Shown here: piece by piece, positions 6,981 through 16,459 of the stretch
Layout: each line of letters opens with the position of its first letter
Position numbering within the stretch: position 1 is the first letter of the stretch
Assembly: GCA_947476195.1 (NCBI GenBank)
Contig: CANJPT010000018.1
Coordinates: 1-47,645 of the forward strand
Reading direction: 5' to 3'
From: Lewinellaceae bacterium
GTDB lineage: Bacteria > Bacteroidota > Bacteroidia > Chitinophagales > Saprospiraceae
DNA length: 47,645 nucleotides
Notes under the pieces: model-generated
Databases searched by the model: none
What the model was told of the DNA's origin: nothing
What the model saw: the letters and a program-made list of their open reading frames with translations, nothing else
Program-made: the position numbers and the translations under genes

Positions 6981-9635
6981 ATGATATTTCGCGTTGCCCT
7001 CTTTATTTTCTCCTTTATTTTCTTCGCGTCCTGCCCAACCGATGCTCAAACCGCCGAGCATCTTCCTGGCGAGTTTTTGGTGTCGCTTTCTGAAGGGTTG
7101 GATGCTGTTATACTGGCACACCGAAAAGCTGATTTGGCTCCTCCGGAAAAGGTTTCTGACCTCTTGAACATCTGGCTTTTTCATTCAGATCTGCCCGAAC
7201 AGGAAGTAATATTCTGGCTTCAGCAGCAGCCTGAAGTACGCATGGTACAGTTCAATCATTTGCTGGAAAACCGAACGGTCCCCGATGATCCATTTTTTTC
7301 GCAGCAATGGCACATGTTAAACAATGGCTCCGCTGGGGGCGTTCCGGATGCCGACCTGGATGCCCAACATGCCTGGGAAATTAGTACAGGCGGGCTAAGT
7401 CCAGCCGGTGATACCATTGTGATCGCGGTTATAGACGGAGGTCTTCAATATAAGCATCCTGATCTTGCACCCAATCTTTGGCACAACTGGGGAGAGATTC
7501 CGAACAATGGCCTGGACGACGACAGCAATGGTTATACCGATGATTTTAGAGGTTGGAATGTTTTTTCAGAAAGTGATTTAATTGAGGGGAATTCCACCGC
7601 ACACGGAACGCCTGTAAGTGCCATTTTGGGTGCAAAAGGCAACAATGGTTTGGGTGTTTCCGGAGTCAACTGGAATACCAAAATCATGTTTGTAGCAACC
7701 TCTGGTACGGAAGCTGAAATTTTGAAAGCATACGATTACGTACTCCGTTCCCGATATCGATACAACACTTCCTGGGGTGAAAAGGGCGCATTCATCGTAG
7801 CTGTCAATTGTTCCTGGGGCATCAATTACGGCCAGCCTGCGGATGCCCCGCTTTGGTGCGAAGCGTTTAATCTATTGGGAGCAGCAGGGATCGTAAGTGT
7901 AGCGGCAACAGCCAATCTGCCCATCAATGTAGATGAGGAAGGAGACCTGCCAACAGGCTGTCCAAGTAATTACCTCATAGGGGTCACCAGCCTGAACAGT
8001 AGCGACCAAAAAGCAGCCAATGCCGCATGGGGCAAGGAGCAGGTAGATCTCGGTGCGTACGGACAAGACGTGTTCACCGCCAGTGCTGGTAATGGATATG
8101 GTACTTTTTCCGGAACCTCGTTTGCGGCCCCCCAAGTGGCCGGCGCGATTGGATTACTGTATGCAGCCCCCTGCCCAAACCTCATTGCGCTGGCTAAAAT
8201 CGACCCTCCCGCTGCTGCTTATTGGGTTAAAAGCCTGATCCTGGACAATGTATCCCCCAATGCTGCACTCAATGGAATTACCCTTACCGATGGCCGGCTC
8301 AATCTGTTTCGTACCCTTCAGGCCTATGAAGATCAATGCAGCAGCTGTCCAACGCCTTTTGCGCTTAAAACTGAATCATTGACCGATACTTCCGTCCTGC
8401 TGCTTTGGTCAGAACCACCTGCTGCGATTGCGGTTAATCTGCGGTGGCGCTTAATGGGGACAGGTACCTGGAAAGTGCTGCAGGCCATTCAGGACACCTT
8501 TTTGCTAACAGGTCTGTCCGTTTGTACTTCCTATGAATTTGAAATGCAATCTAAGTGCGAAGGGCAGTTAAGTGCCTGGTCACAACCTTTGATTTTTGAA
8601 ACCAAAGGCTGTTGCAGGGTTCCGTCCGCCATATGGTTGGATGATTGTTCGACCGCGGAGGCAAAAATTGCCTGGGAAGCTACGAGCGATAATAATTTTT
8701 ATCTGATACGCCTGCGAGAAGCATCCGGAACCTGGATGTATTTTGAAATAGAAGATACTACGCGGGTATTTAAAGATCTGAGCTCCTGCACCGATTACCA
8801 GTTTCAGGTGCAAGCCCATTGTGTGGACTGGATCACAGATTTTTCTCCAGTGTTTTCTTTCCAGACAAAAGGCTGTGGATCCTGCAATGAAATCGAATAT
8901 TGCCATGTTTCGGGCCAATTAGCCACGGAAGAATGGATTGAATCGGTACAAATCGGCAATTGGGCCCATGTTTCGGGCGCGGGGGGCAATGGATATCAAA
9001 ACTTCAGTGCTGACCAATCTGTGTTGCCTCAGTTTGCTTCAGAACAAGTGCTTTCAGTGGCCGTTTTACCTGGATTTTCGGGTAATGTGACCAAGGAATA
9101 TTTTCGAATATTTGTTGATTTTAATCAGGATGGTGATTTTGAAGATGATGGGGAGTTGGCTTTCGACCCGGGTTTTGCCCTGGAAGGCCTTGCCTTGGGG
9201 CTGATCCATGTACCCGCGCTTGCGACAAGCGGGCTCACCCGACTTCGGGTGATGATGAAATATAATACCCCCAATGATGATCCCCCCGGAGCCTGTAGTA
9301 GTTTTGATTTTGGACAAGTGGAGGACTATTGTGTTGAATTGCAGCTGGATTCTGTCAACAGTTCTATTCCAGTGTCAACGGATGCGCCGGCCCTTCATAT
9401 TTATCCACAACCAGCCCGGGATTGGGCCTTACTGGAATTCCGGGAAGCGATTTCATGGGGAGATTGCGAACTCCTTGTACGGGATCTCAGCGGGCGGGTA
9501 GTCGCGCAACAAAACGCTTTGACGCTCCGGAATGGCAAGGCTTTTATAGACACAAGTAATTGGTATACAGGTGTTTATGTGGTGACCATTCAATGTGGAG
9601 CTCGGATAATCCGTGGCAAATTACTCAAGTTCTAA
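6981..9635 (+). CDS. T9SS-exported subtilisin-like serine protease (S8)
   Basis: Secreted protease of 884 residues. A signal peptide (MIFRVALFIF, ending near DAQ at 23) precedes an S8 catalytic domain with Asp152 in VIDGG, His208 in AHGTPVSAI and Ser380 in SGTSFAAP. Two fibronectin type III-like segments follow (about 455-545 and 555-630), then a GEVED-type domain with FVDFNQDGDFEDDGE, and a C-terminal T9SS sorting domain from about residue 800 (LHIYPQPARDWALLEF, end GKLLKF). It would cross the outer membrane by type IX secretion and be released or surface-anchored. The N-terminal region before the catalytic domain resembles the short inhibitor-like prodomain of this family. The substrate is unknown. 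Array 2 lies upstream. Confidence 0.93.
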   Translation: MIFRVALFIFSFIFFASCPTDAQTAEHLPGEFLVSLSEGLDAVILAHRKADLAPPEKVSDLLNIWLFHSDLPEQEVIFWLQQQPEVRMVQFNHLLENRTVPDDPFFSQQWHMLNNGSAGGVPDADLDAQHAWEISTGGLSPAGDTIVIAVIDGGLQYKHPDLAPNLWHNWGEIPNNGLDDDSNGYTDDFRGWNVFSESDLIEGNSTAHGTPVSAILGAKGNNGLGVSGVNWNTKIMFVATSGTEAEILKAYDYVLRSRYRYNTSWGEKGAFIVAVNCSWGINYGQPADAPLWCEAFNLLGAAGIVSVAATANLPINVDEEGDLPTGCPSNYLIGVTSLNSSDQKAANAAWGKEQVDLGAYGQDVFTASAGNGYGTFSGTSFAAPQVAGAIGLLYAAPCPNLIALAKIDPPAAAYWVKSLILDNVSPNAALNGITLTDGRLNLFRTLQAYEDQCSSCPTPFALKTESLTDTSVLLLWSEPPAAIAVNLRWRLMGTGTWKVLQAIQDTFLLTGLSVCTSYEFEMQSKCEGQLSAWSQPLIFETKGCCRVPSAIWLDDCSTAEAKIAWEATSDNNFYLIRLREASGTWMYFEIEDTTRVFKDLSSCTDYQFQVQAHCVDWITDFSPVFSFQTKGCGSCNEIEYCHVSGQLATEEWIESVQIGNWAHVSGAGGNGYQNFSADQSVLPQFASEQVLSVAVLPGFSGNVTKEYFRIFVDFNQDGDFEDDGELAFDPGFALEGLALGLIHVPALATSGLTRLRVMMKYNTPNDDPPGACSSFDFGQVEDYCVELQLDSVNSSIPVSTDAPALHIYPQPARDWALLEFREAISWGDCELLVRDLSGRVVAQQNALTLRNGKAFIDTSNWYTGVYVVTIQCGARIIRGKLLKF

Positions 9636-9686
9636 GCTGATACTGTTGTACCAGCACAGGAAAAGAACCTGCGTTGCAGATCCGTT

Positions 9687-12203
9687 TTACCGTCCGATAA
9701 ACCTTCCGGGGTATTTTTGGGTAAATTTTTTATTATCATACACACAAATTCCGTTTACCCAAACCTTCAAAATGCCATCAGAAAGGGCTTTTGAGTTTTG
9801 GACCGTTGAATTATCTTTAACGGTCTCCGGGTCCAGGAGCACGAGGTCTGCCGAGTAGCCAGGGGCCAGAATTCCCCGATTTGAAATGCCGGTGTGGGCG
9901 GCTGCCAATCCCGTCATCTTTTGAATGGCCGTTTCCAGGCTCATGATCTTCATGTCACGCACATAAAGCCCCAAGACCCGTGTAAAGGAGCCATATCCCC
10001 TCGGGTGTCCGCCATTTGAACCATCGGAACAAATATTGGTATGTGTCCAGGCTATGATATTAGCTACGTCGTCCTCAGACATAGATTTTCCCAGAATGCC
10101 TTCAATTCCAGTGGCTTCCGGATGGCTTTTTTCAAATGCATCGGCTTCAGCGATCAAACCCATAAGGGTTTGGGCAGGGGTTTCCTGGCGCATTTCAGCA
10201 ATTTCTGAGATGGTTTTTCCGGCATATTCGGGGTTTGCTGCAAATTTGGGCACAATAGATTGGGTTGGGTCGAAGGTGTGGTCTACGGCATATTGCGCAC
10301 TGACAGGATTGGTGTAATCCGTTTTAGGAAACAAGACTTTCAGGGTGCTATTCCAATAAACATAAGGGTAGCAATCTGCTGTAATATCAATGCCCTGGCT
10401 GCGCGCAGCTTCGAGCCAGGCGAGTAATGTAGGCGCTGAGCCCCAATCATCCTTCAGGGCAATTTTGAAATGCGAGATCTGTACGGGTAATTTGGCTACC
10501 CGACCAATTTCAAGGATCTCTTCCATGGCTGCTTCCAGGGCAATATCTTCACTCCGTAAGTGACTGATATAACGGCCTTTTTCTTCCGCGGCAACCTTTG
10601 CCAATTGTAGGACTTCATCATGCGTCGAAAAATAGGCGCCAGCGTATTCCAGCCCGGTCGAAAGTCCAAGCGACCCTTTTTTTAATTCGCTCCGCAGGAG
10701 CAACTTCATATCTTCGATCTCCTCCTGTGTTGCCGTTCGTTCCAATTGATCTTCACCGCCCATAGACAATTCACGAAGCGCTGTCTGACCGGTATATGTC
10801 GCAACATTGATGGCAATCGGATTTCTTTTGAGCTGTGCATGGATACTATCCACCCAACTACCGTAGCCATCCTGCCCCGAAATGATGGTCGTAACCCCCT
10901 GATTGAGCGCTGCAAGGGCTTCCGGGAAACGTTCGGTAGAACCATCCAAATGGCTATGTGTATCAATAAAACCAGGCGTAAGTACTTTTCCACCACCATC
11001 GATAACCGTTTCGTCGGGGTAGGGCGTCAGGTGACCAACTTCCAAAATTTTGTCGTCCATGATCCTGACCGCAGCATCCCGGGCCGGAATACCTGTTCCG
11101 TCAATCACGCGTACGTTGGTGATCAATTGCGTAGCGGGTAGGGTATAGGTCTGCCCATAGAATATTGCCTTTGCATAATCCATAAAAAGGCCCGTCTCAT
11201 TGCTGCTCAGGATAATCAGACTGCGCTTGTTCTGTATATCCCGGCAGATCAGATTTTTAAATCCGTTCCATCCGCCGGTGTGATCATACAACTCGCCTTC
11301 TTTTCGGACAAACCAACCAAATCCGTAGGGAGCCGTTTGACCGTTGTTGAGCGTGACAGGCAGTAATGCCGCATCAATACTCGATTTTTTGACCAGTTTT
11401 TCTGAATACCAGGCTTGTTCCCATTTCAGGAGATCTTCTACGGAGGAATAAATATTTCCATCACCGGTAACCCCATCGACCGCAATCAGATCACACAGAT
11501 GCTTCACCCCGTTTTCTTCTTTGAAGCCGATGACATGGTTTTTCGGAACAGCAGGCATTAGGATGTTATAGACATAGGTGTCATCCATACCTAATGGGCT
11601 GGTAATGTATTTTTGGATAAATTCATTGGCCTGCATACCTGAAATGCGTTCTAAGATCAGACTAAGAAGTACATAATTGGTGTTGCAATATTCCCAGCGT
11701 TCACCTGGTGAAAATAGAACCGCCGGCTTTACTGTTGCGAATAATCGAACCAATCCGTCATTGGTCAGGGTATCCAGTGTTTTTTTGTATTGCGTGAATA
11801 CCTCAAAATACTCGGCCAATCCGGAGGTATGGGTCAGCAGGTGTCGGATGGTGATGTCTGGATAATTCAGTTCAGGGATATATTGTTGAATGGGGTCGTC
11901 CAAATGCAATTTTCGCTGTTCAGACAGGATTAGGATGCCCATCGCAAAAAACTGTTTAGAAACAGAGGCCAGGTTAAAGGAAGCCGTGGTTTTTAAAGAA
12001 TCGTTGGAGGTAGGATCTGTCACCCCAAAGGCTTTTTTATACAGCACTTTTCCGTTTTCGGCATATAAGGCGGTACCATTGAATTGATGGATCTGGTGCA
12101 GGTAGCTTAAGCTTTCGTCGAGCCGTTTTGGGATAGCACTGTTCTGCGTTAATGCAGTAAATGAGCTTAGCAGGCAAAAGCAGCGTACTATAACTTTAGT
12201 CAT
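9687..12203 (-). CDS. Secreted serine hydrolase / D-aminoacylase fusion
   Basis: An 838-residue two-enzyme protein. After a signal peptide (MTKVIVRCF to about TQ) comes a beta-lactamase/penicillin-binding-like serine hydrolase with Ser80-x-x-Lys83 (SVSK), Tyr172-x-Asn174 (YCN) and His308-Thr-Gly-Gly. From about residue 362 an amidohydrolase of the N-acyl-D-amino-acid deacylase type follows: a metal-binding HxH at 416-418 in DTHSHLD, GLSTGLEYAGAYFS, His548 in ISHLRSE, His578 in QISHFK and SNGGHPRGYGSF near the end. D-aminopeptidases belong to the first family, so the fusion could release and deacylate D-amino acids from peptides or wall fragments. ATG 12203 is preferred over the ATG 24 bases upstream because it starts the signal peptide. 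It lies downstream of dgcN-dgcA, in the same direction. Confidence 0.88.
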   Translation of the reverse strand: MTKVIVRCFCLLSSFTALTQNSAIPKRLDESLSYLHQIHQFNGTALYAENGKVLYKKAFGVTDPTSNDSLKTTASFNLASVSKQFFAMGILILSEQRKLHLDDPIQQYIPELNYPDITIRHLLTHTSGLAEYFEVFTQYKKTLDTLTNDGLVRLFATVKPAVLFSPGERWEYCNTNYVLLSLILERISGMQANEFIQKYITSPLGMDDTYVYNILMPAVPKNHVIGFKEENGVKHLCDLIAVDGVTGDGNIYSSVEDLLKWEQAWYSEKLVKKSSIDAALLPVTLNNGQTAPYGFGWFVRKEGELYDHTGGWNGFKNLICRDIQNKRSLIILSSNETGLFMDYAKAIFYGQTYTLPATQLITNVRVIDGTGIPARDAAVRIMDDKILEVGHLTPYPDETVIDGGGKVLTPGFIDTHSHLDGSTERFPEALAALNQGVTTIISGQDGYGSWVDSIHAQLKRNPIAINVATYTGQTALRELSMGGEDQLERTATQEEIEDMKLLLRSELKKGSLGLSTGLEYAGAYFSTHDEVLQLAKVAAEEKGRYISHLRSEDIALEAAMEEILEIGRVAKLPVQISHFKIALKDDWGSAPTLLAWLEAARSQGIDITADCYPYVYWNSTLKVLFPKTDYTNPVSAQYAVDHTFDPTQSIVPKFAANPEYAGKTISEIAEMRQETPAQTLMGLIAEADAFEKSHPEATGIEGILGKSMSEDDVANIIAWTHTNICSDGSNGGHPRGYGSFTRVLGLYVRDMKIMSLETAIQKMTGLAAAHTGISNRGILAPGYSADLVLLDPETVKDNSTVQNSKALSDGILKVWVNGICVYDNKKFTQKYPGRFIGR

Positions 12204-12240
12204 GGTTTTATCTTTTTGAATCGGCATTTTTAAAATTCAG

Positions 12241-12260
12241 CTTGCACCTATTGCTGCAAG
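12241..12260 (-). terminator. Weak hairpin between dgcA and the fusion gene
   Basis: CTTGCA and TGCAAG form a 6-bp stem with an 8-base loop; on the minus strand an AT-rich tract follows after a few bases, but there is no clean U-run. It could weaken read-through from dgcA into the fusion gene. Confidence 0.25.
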
Positions 12261-12344
12261 AAAGATCATGTATTTTAGCAAAGCACATTTTTATTCCATA
12301 AGCACAACTTCACAAAGCACGCCTAATCGGTGAACTAAAACCGA

Positions 12345-13412
12345 TTAAAATTTTGCGATACCCAACCCGGGTTTGCCGCTGAGTTCCATACATCCATCTT
12401 TTAATAAGAAACCACCAGAAACGATGTCTTCTGCCAGGTCAAAGCTGCCATCCAGGTCCAGGTATCTGGTATTGGGGCAGGCAAAAGCGACGTGTAAGGC
12501 TGCGGTGATACTTACGATGCTCTCATCATTACAGCCCCAAAAAAGATCAATAGATGCATTTTGGGCAATATTGGCAATTTCAAGGGCACTTCTAATACCG
12601 CCACATTTCATCAGTTTGATGTTGAAAACGCCAAATGGCTGTGGTTCTTGTGTGAGTTTTAAGGCATACTTTGGTGATTTTAGGCATTCATCCGCTACCA
12701 GTATTTTTCGGGTGGAAGTATGGAGATTCAGTAGCTCAGACTCTTTCCCAACCAGCAAGGGTTGTTCGATCAATTCAATATCGGCAGATTGGGTGCCGGA
12801 AAGAAAGGAGTTCAGGTCAGACAGCGAATAACCCTGATTGGCATCTACCCGAATCTTGAAATGCTGTTTAAATCGTTCCCGAAGCTTCAGGATGCGGGCG
12901 ATATCTTCCTCCGGATCGTGCCCGGTTTTTACTTTTAATATCCGGAATCCCAGATCTTTGAATTGTTTGGCCTCCTGTATTGTCTCCTCAACAGACATGA
13001 TACCGATCGTCACAGAAGTTGGGAGGGCCTGTATCTTTTGGCCGTAAAATTCGACCACGGGAATCCCTAAATATTGGCCAAAAGCATCGTGCACGGCAAT
13101 ATCGAAGGCAGCCTGTGTGCCCGGCAGGTTTGGAAATTGAATATTGACCTCATCGATCAATTGCTTGAAATGCCGGATATCCCGACCGACCAGTGCTTGA
13201 AAATACGATGAACTGCAATGTTGAAAGGTCTGTTCACAGGTTTCGCCGACCACTTCCTCGGCCGGACTTGCAGATCCAAGGCCCAGGATGCCGTTTTCCA
13301 GTTGGATTTCCAGAAAGATGTTCTCTACATCTGTAACTGTATGGCGTGCAATGGTGTAAGGCTTGCTCAACGCCAGGTTCTTCCGAAAAGCATGGATAGA
13401 TCTTATCTTCAT
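12345..13412 (-). CDS. dgcA: Enolase-superfamily epimerase, likely N-acetyl-D-glutamate racemase
   Basis: A 355-residue muconate-lactonizing/dipeptide-epimerase-type enzyme. The catalytic lysines are Lys162 in LKVKTG and Lys266 in IKLMKCGG; the metal ligands are Asp190 (RVDANQGY), Glu216 (IEQPL) and Asp241 (ADE). These are the hallmarks of L-Ala-D/L-Glu epimerases. The start codon overlaps the stop of the upstream DUF1611 gene (ATGA, 13409-13412), so the two are translated together. That exact pair, DUF1611 plus an epimerase-like enzyme, was reported as DgcN/DgcA of a D-glutamate catabolic pathway, where DgcA converts N-acetyl-D-glutamate to N-acetyl-L-glutamate. A role as a muropeptide-derived dipeptide epimerase remains possible. 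Confidence 0.85.
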   Translation of the reverse strand: MKIRSIHAFRKNLALSKPYTIARHTVTDVENIFLEIQLENGILGLGSASPAEEVVGETCEQTFQHCSSSYFQALVGRDIRHFKQLIDEVNIQFPNLPGTQAAFDIAVHDAFGQYLGIPVVEFYGQKIQALPTSVTIGIMSVEETIQEAKQFKDLGFRILKVKTGHDPEEDIARILKLRERFKQHFKIRVDANQGYSLSDLNSFLSGTQSADIELIEQPLLVGKESELLNLHTSTRKILVADECLKSPKYALKLTQEPQPFGVFNIKLMKCGGIRSALEIANIAQNASIDLFWGCNDESIVSITAALHVAFACPNTRYLDLDGSFDLAEDIVSGGFLLKDGCMELSGKPGLGIAKF

Positions 13413-14467
13413 AGGGCCTTTGATTTTAGTAGTGCTTGTATCACAGGAATGATCTTTCCGACCCCTTGCTGCATTGGCAATAGCACCGGAATACCCAGGG
13501 TGTTTTCATATAAACTTTGAAAATTAAGGGCTTCAGCATTGCTACAATCCTCCGTATTCAGGGCCAGCGCGATTACGGTTGACCCAAATTTTTGCAGGAT
13601 CTCAATCTCCGATTCGACCGACGGGATTTCGCCCCAGCGCGGATCCATGTCGTAATATTTTCGTTTGGGTGCATGTACCAATATTACCTGTTTGGCTTGC
13701 CCGGAGATCAGTAATTCAAGGCCACAGGGACCGCTTGGGTTCCGGAGTGCCGATTGGCCTTCGAGCAAAATTACATCCGCTTTAGTTTCTTTCCAGCAGG
13801 AAACAATGGCATGTTCCAATTCGCCAGAGACAAAATCATTTAGGGTAGAATCGAAAATGAAGCCATATTGCCCCCCTTGCAGCCAGCCGGTTTGGCCCGT
13901 ATAGATCATTTGTGCCTGCATTTTTTCCAGGGCACAGGCCTCCCGGATCATTCGGGCGGTGGTCCGTTTTCCCATGGCGCAATCCATACCCATGACGGCA
14001 ATAATGGGCGCGTTTACCTCAAAAATAGCACCTGTCCAGAAATGCAGATCCTTTCTGGATTTGGGTTTGCGGACATCTGTCAGACTGACTTGAAATTGTG
14101 CGGCAAGGGCCACCAATTCCTGATTTTCATTGAGGTAATCGTGCAGGCCATTGACCACAGAAAGTCCGTTTTGTATGGCTTCTTTAAGGATCAAAAACAT
14201 ATCAGGCGGCAGAATACCACCTACCGTTGCCACGCCAACGATGATACAATCAATGGGCTCCAATGCACCCAGGGCATCCTGTAAAGACCTGAATATCGGA
14301 ATATTGCGGTGTTTGCCATCGAGCACTTCGCCAGCATCCAGCCCAGCGGTAGGTGGGTCAATGAGCCCGGCTATTTTATAGCGGGTGGTGCCACGAATGA
14401 GTCCGTGCGCGGTTTTTGCATCGCTGCTGTTTAGTAGTCCGTTAGTTAGAACAAGGGCAGTTTGCAT
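13409..14467 (-). CDS. dgcN: DUF1611 protein, likely D-glutamate N-acetyltransferase
   Basis: A 352-residue protein with an N-terminal Rossmann-like DUF1611_N part and a C-terminal P-loop-like DUF1611 part with GMDCAMGKRTT at 160-170. Members are often labelled NAD-dependent epimerase/dehydratase, but the biochemically studied relative DgcN acetylates D-glutamate. It overlaps the epimerase gene by four bases and stands first in the minus-strand run. A promoter box TACATTTG lies just upstream (14489-14482). The family call is solid; the substrate is inferred from the pairing. Confidence 0.85.
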   Translation of the reverse strand: MQTALVLTNGLLNSSDAKTAHGLIRGTTRYKIAGLIDPPTAGLDAGEVLDGKHRNIPIFRSLQDALGALEPIDCIIVGVATVGGILPPDMFLILKEAIQNGLSVVNGLHDYLNENQELVALAAQFQVSLTDVRKPKSRKDLHFWTGAIFEVNAPIIAVMGMDCAMGKRTTARMIREACALEKMQAQMIYTGQTGWLQGGQYGFIFDSTLNDFVSGELEHAIVSCWKETKADVILLEGQSALRNPSGPCGLELLISGQAKQVILVHAPKRKYYDMDPRWGEIPSVESEIEILQKFGSTVIALALNTEDCSNAEALNFQSLYENTLGIPVLLPMQQGVGKIIPVIQALLKSKAL

Positions 14468-14481
14468 GGCTTGTTTTGTTG

Positions 14482-14489
14482 CAAATGTA
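14482..14489 (-). promoter_or_regulatory. -7 promoter box of dgcN-dgcA
   Basis: On the minus strand this reads TACATTTG, a fit to TAnnTTTG, and ends 14 bases before the dgcN ATG at 14467. Confidence 0.5.
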
Positions 14490-14505
14490 TGATTATGATC
14501 TATAA

Positions 14506-14699
14506 AAAAAATTGTCTAAATATATCCCAAGGGGCATAGTTGCAGACCAACATGCCATCCGGGATCAGCATAGAATATTTGAAGAGCTGGCACCAGAAGT
14601 TCGGTATCAGGTCTATGATTCCTATTTGAAAGCACAGGGGATTCGTGCCGGGATACTAAATTATGAGGAGGTGATGGTTGGTACGGGCCTGGAGGAAAA
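14506..14699 (+). pseudogene. Possible gene fragment or short unrecognised gene
   Basis: The plus frame after the stop at 14503 reads a protein-like stretch (first possible start TTG 14512): RIFEELAPEVRYQVYDSYLK and AGILNYEEVMVGTGLEEN are plausible helical, charged segments. The frame continues to 14856, but beyond 14700 it is antisense to the histidine kinase and the translation becomes unnatural. This suggests the 3' remnant of a gene cut off by the kinase end, or a very short real gene. No family recognised. Confidence 0.3.
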
Positions 14700-15749
14700 T
14701 CAGGCCTTCTCAAGGGTGAAGCCAAAGGTGCTTCCCTGTCCTGGGCTGCTGCGCACATTGATGGTCTGCTTGTGTGCTTCTATGATGTGTTTCACAATGG
14801 AAAGTCCCAGTCCGGTACCACCAGCATCCCGGGAGCGGTGTTTGTCAACACGGTAGAACCGGTCAAATACATGGCTTAGGTGCTCTGGCATTATACCAAT
14901 GCCATTGTCGCTCACTTCAACCAATACGTAGGATTCCAGGTCATAGAAACTGATTTTGCTCAGCCCGCCCTCCGTTCCGTATTTGATCGAATTGTGTACC
15001 AAATTCATGAGCACTTGTCGGATGCTTTCTTTGTCGGCGCGGACGCGGAAGTTTTGACTGGCGCCTTCTTTATAGGCAAGTCGGATATTTCGGTCTTTGG
15101 CTCGCATTTCAAGGTCACCATATACCTCGTCAGTAAGGTCGTGCAAATCAAATTCCTGCAGATCTAATACCATTTGGCCAGCCTCCAATTTGTTGATGGT
15201 TTCCAGATCCTCCACGATTATTTGCAGCCGTTCAATGTTTTTGGCAGCCCGTTGCAGGTAAAGTAAATTTACCGACGGATCGTTAAGCGCCCCATCAAGA
15301 AGGGTATGAATAAAGCCTTGAATGTTGAAAATAGGTGTCTTAAGCTCGTGCGATACATCGCCGATAAAGCGACGACGATAGGTTGCTAAGCGTTCCAGTT
15401 CTTCGAGTTCGAGGTCTTGTTTGTCTGCCCATTCTCCGACTTCTTTTTCCACATCGTCTAACACACTTTTGGACATATCAAGGTTGCCAGCCTTAAAATC
15501 TGCGGGCAGTTTTTGACGGTGTATTATTTTGTAGATCAGTTTGATACGCCGAAAAACAAAGTAGCGAACGAGATAATAATTGGTCAAAAAAGCAATGCCA
15601 AAGGCCAGCACAAATAGTCCTAAAACCTCGGGCCAGGTTACGGCAAGTAGTCCGAATGCTTTCATCAACAGGAGCAAAAAAGCAATGGCTGCTGCTGAGA
15701 TTCCTGCAATAAAAAAGGAAAGCTGCTGTGGTGTCTGGTTCTTGAACAT
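14700..15749 (-). CDS. PhoR-like sensor histidine kinase
   Basis: A 349-residue membrane kinase. Two N-terminal helices (about 11-34 and 39-62) are separated by a very short loop, so there is no sizeable periplasmic sensor. A juxtamembrane coiled segment leads to HisKA with phospho-acceptor His134 in DVSHELKTPI, then HATPase with N box NLVHNSIKYG, G1 VSDNGIGI and G2 GGTGLGLSI. The start overlaps the stop of the upstream regulator by one base (TAATG), indicating translational coupling. With little periplasmic part, it probably senses through its membrane helices or a partner protein, as PhoR does; the signal is unknown. Confidence 0.92.
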   Translation of the reverse strand: MFKNQTPQQLSFFIAGISAAAIAFLLLLMKAFGLLAVTWPEVLGLFVLAFGIAFLTNYYLVRYFVFRRIKLIYKIIHRQKLPADFKAGNLDMSKSVLDDVEKEVGEWADKQDLELEELERLATYRRRFIGDVSHELKTPIFNIQGFIHTLLDGALNDPSVNLLYLQRAAKNIERLQIIVEDLETINKLEAGQMVLDLQEFDLHDLTDEVYGDLEMRAKDRNIRLAYKEGASQNFRVRADKESIRQVLMNLVHNSIKYGTEGGLSKISFYDLESYVLVEVSDNGIGIMPEHLSHVFDRFYRVDKHRSRDAGGTGLGLSIVKHIIEAHKQTINVRSSPGQGSTFGFTLEKA

Positions 15750-16441
15750 TAAAAGTCAAACTTATATCCGATACCCTTCATTGTCTTAATGTAGGTTTCT
15801 CCGATGTGCTCCCGGAGCTTTCGAATGTGAACGTCTATGGTGCGATTGCCCACAATGACGTCGGCGCCCCAGATTTTGTCAAAGATCTCTTCTCTCGTAA
15901 ATACTCGCCCTGGTTTGGAAGCCAATAGCCAGAGAATCTCAAACTCCTTTCGAGGCAGTTCAATGGTTTCGGCACCTTTAAAAACCAAAACTTTGTCTTT
16001 GTCTATCACCAGATCATTGAGACTGATGGTTCTGGCTTCTTCCTCTGTTGCGCGGCCACTTCTTCGAAGTAGGGCGTTGATTCGGCTGACCAAGACCCTT
16101 GGTTTGATTGGCTTGGTGATATAGTCGTCACCCCCAACGTCCAGTGCAGCAATTTGCGAAAAATCTTCGTCACGGGCAGTGAGAAAAGCAATGGGGGTAT
16201 CATTAAATTCCTTTCGGGACCGGAGTGTACGACAGGTTTCTACTCCATCCATCTCAGGCATCATGATGTCCAGTAAGATTAAATGAGGTTTTTCCCGCTC
16301 TGCAACTTGTATAGCTTTAACACCATCCGCGGCCGTAACCACTTGATATCCCTCCTTTCGGAGGTTGTACTGCAAGAATTCGAGGATGTCGGGCTCGTCA
16401 TCTACAATGAGAATTTTCTTTGCTTGGTTTCCTTCCTTCAT
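15749..16441 (-). CDS. OmpR/PhoB-family response regulator
   Basis: A 230-residue regulator: receiver with acidic Asp14/Asp15, phospho-acceptor Asp58 in ILLDIMMPEMDG, Thr88 and Lys110, followed by a winged-helix Trans_reg_C domain (ELPRKEFEILWLLASKPG, RTIDVHIRKLREHIG). Longer starts at 16462 and 16453 exist, but a promoter box at 16467-16460 covers the first of these, so ATG 16441 (MKEGNQAKKILIVDDE) is chosen. It is translationally coupled to the kinase that follows. The pair resembles PhoB/PhoR, but no Pho genes are nearby to support phosphate sensing. Confidence 0.92.
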   Translation of the reverse strand: MKEGNQAKKILIVDDEPDILEFLQYNLRKEGYQVVTAADGVKAIQVAEREKPHLILLDIMMPEMDGVETCRTLRSRKEFNDTPIAFLTARDEDFSQIAALDVGGDDYITKPIKPRVLVSRINALLRRSGRATEEEARTISLNDLVIDKDKVLVFKGAETIELPRKEFEILWLLASKPGRVFTREEIFDKIWGADVIVGNRTIDVHIRKLREHIGETYIKTMKGIGYKFDF

Positions 16442-16459
16442 GCTGTTCTGCATTTTTTG

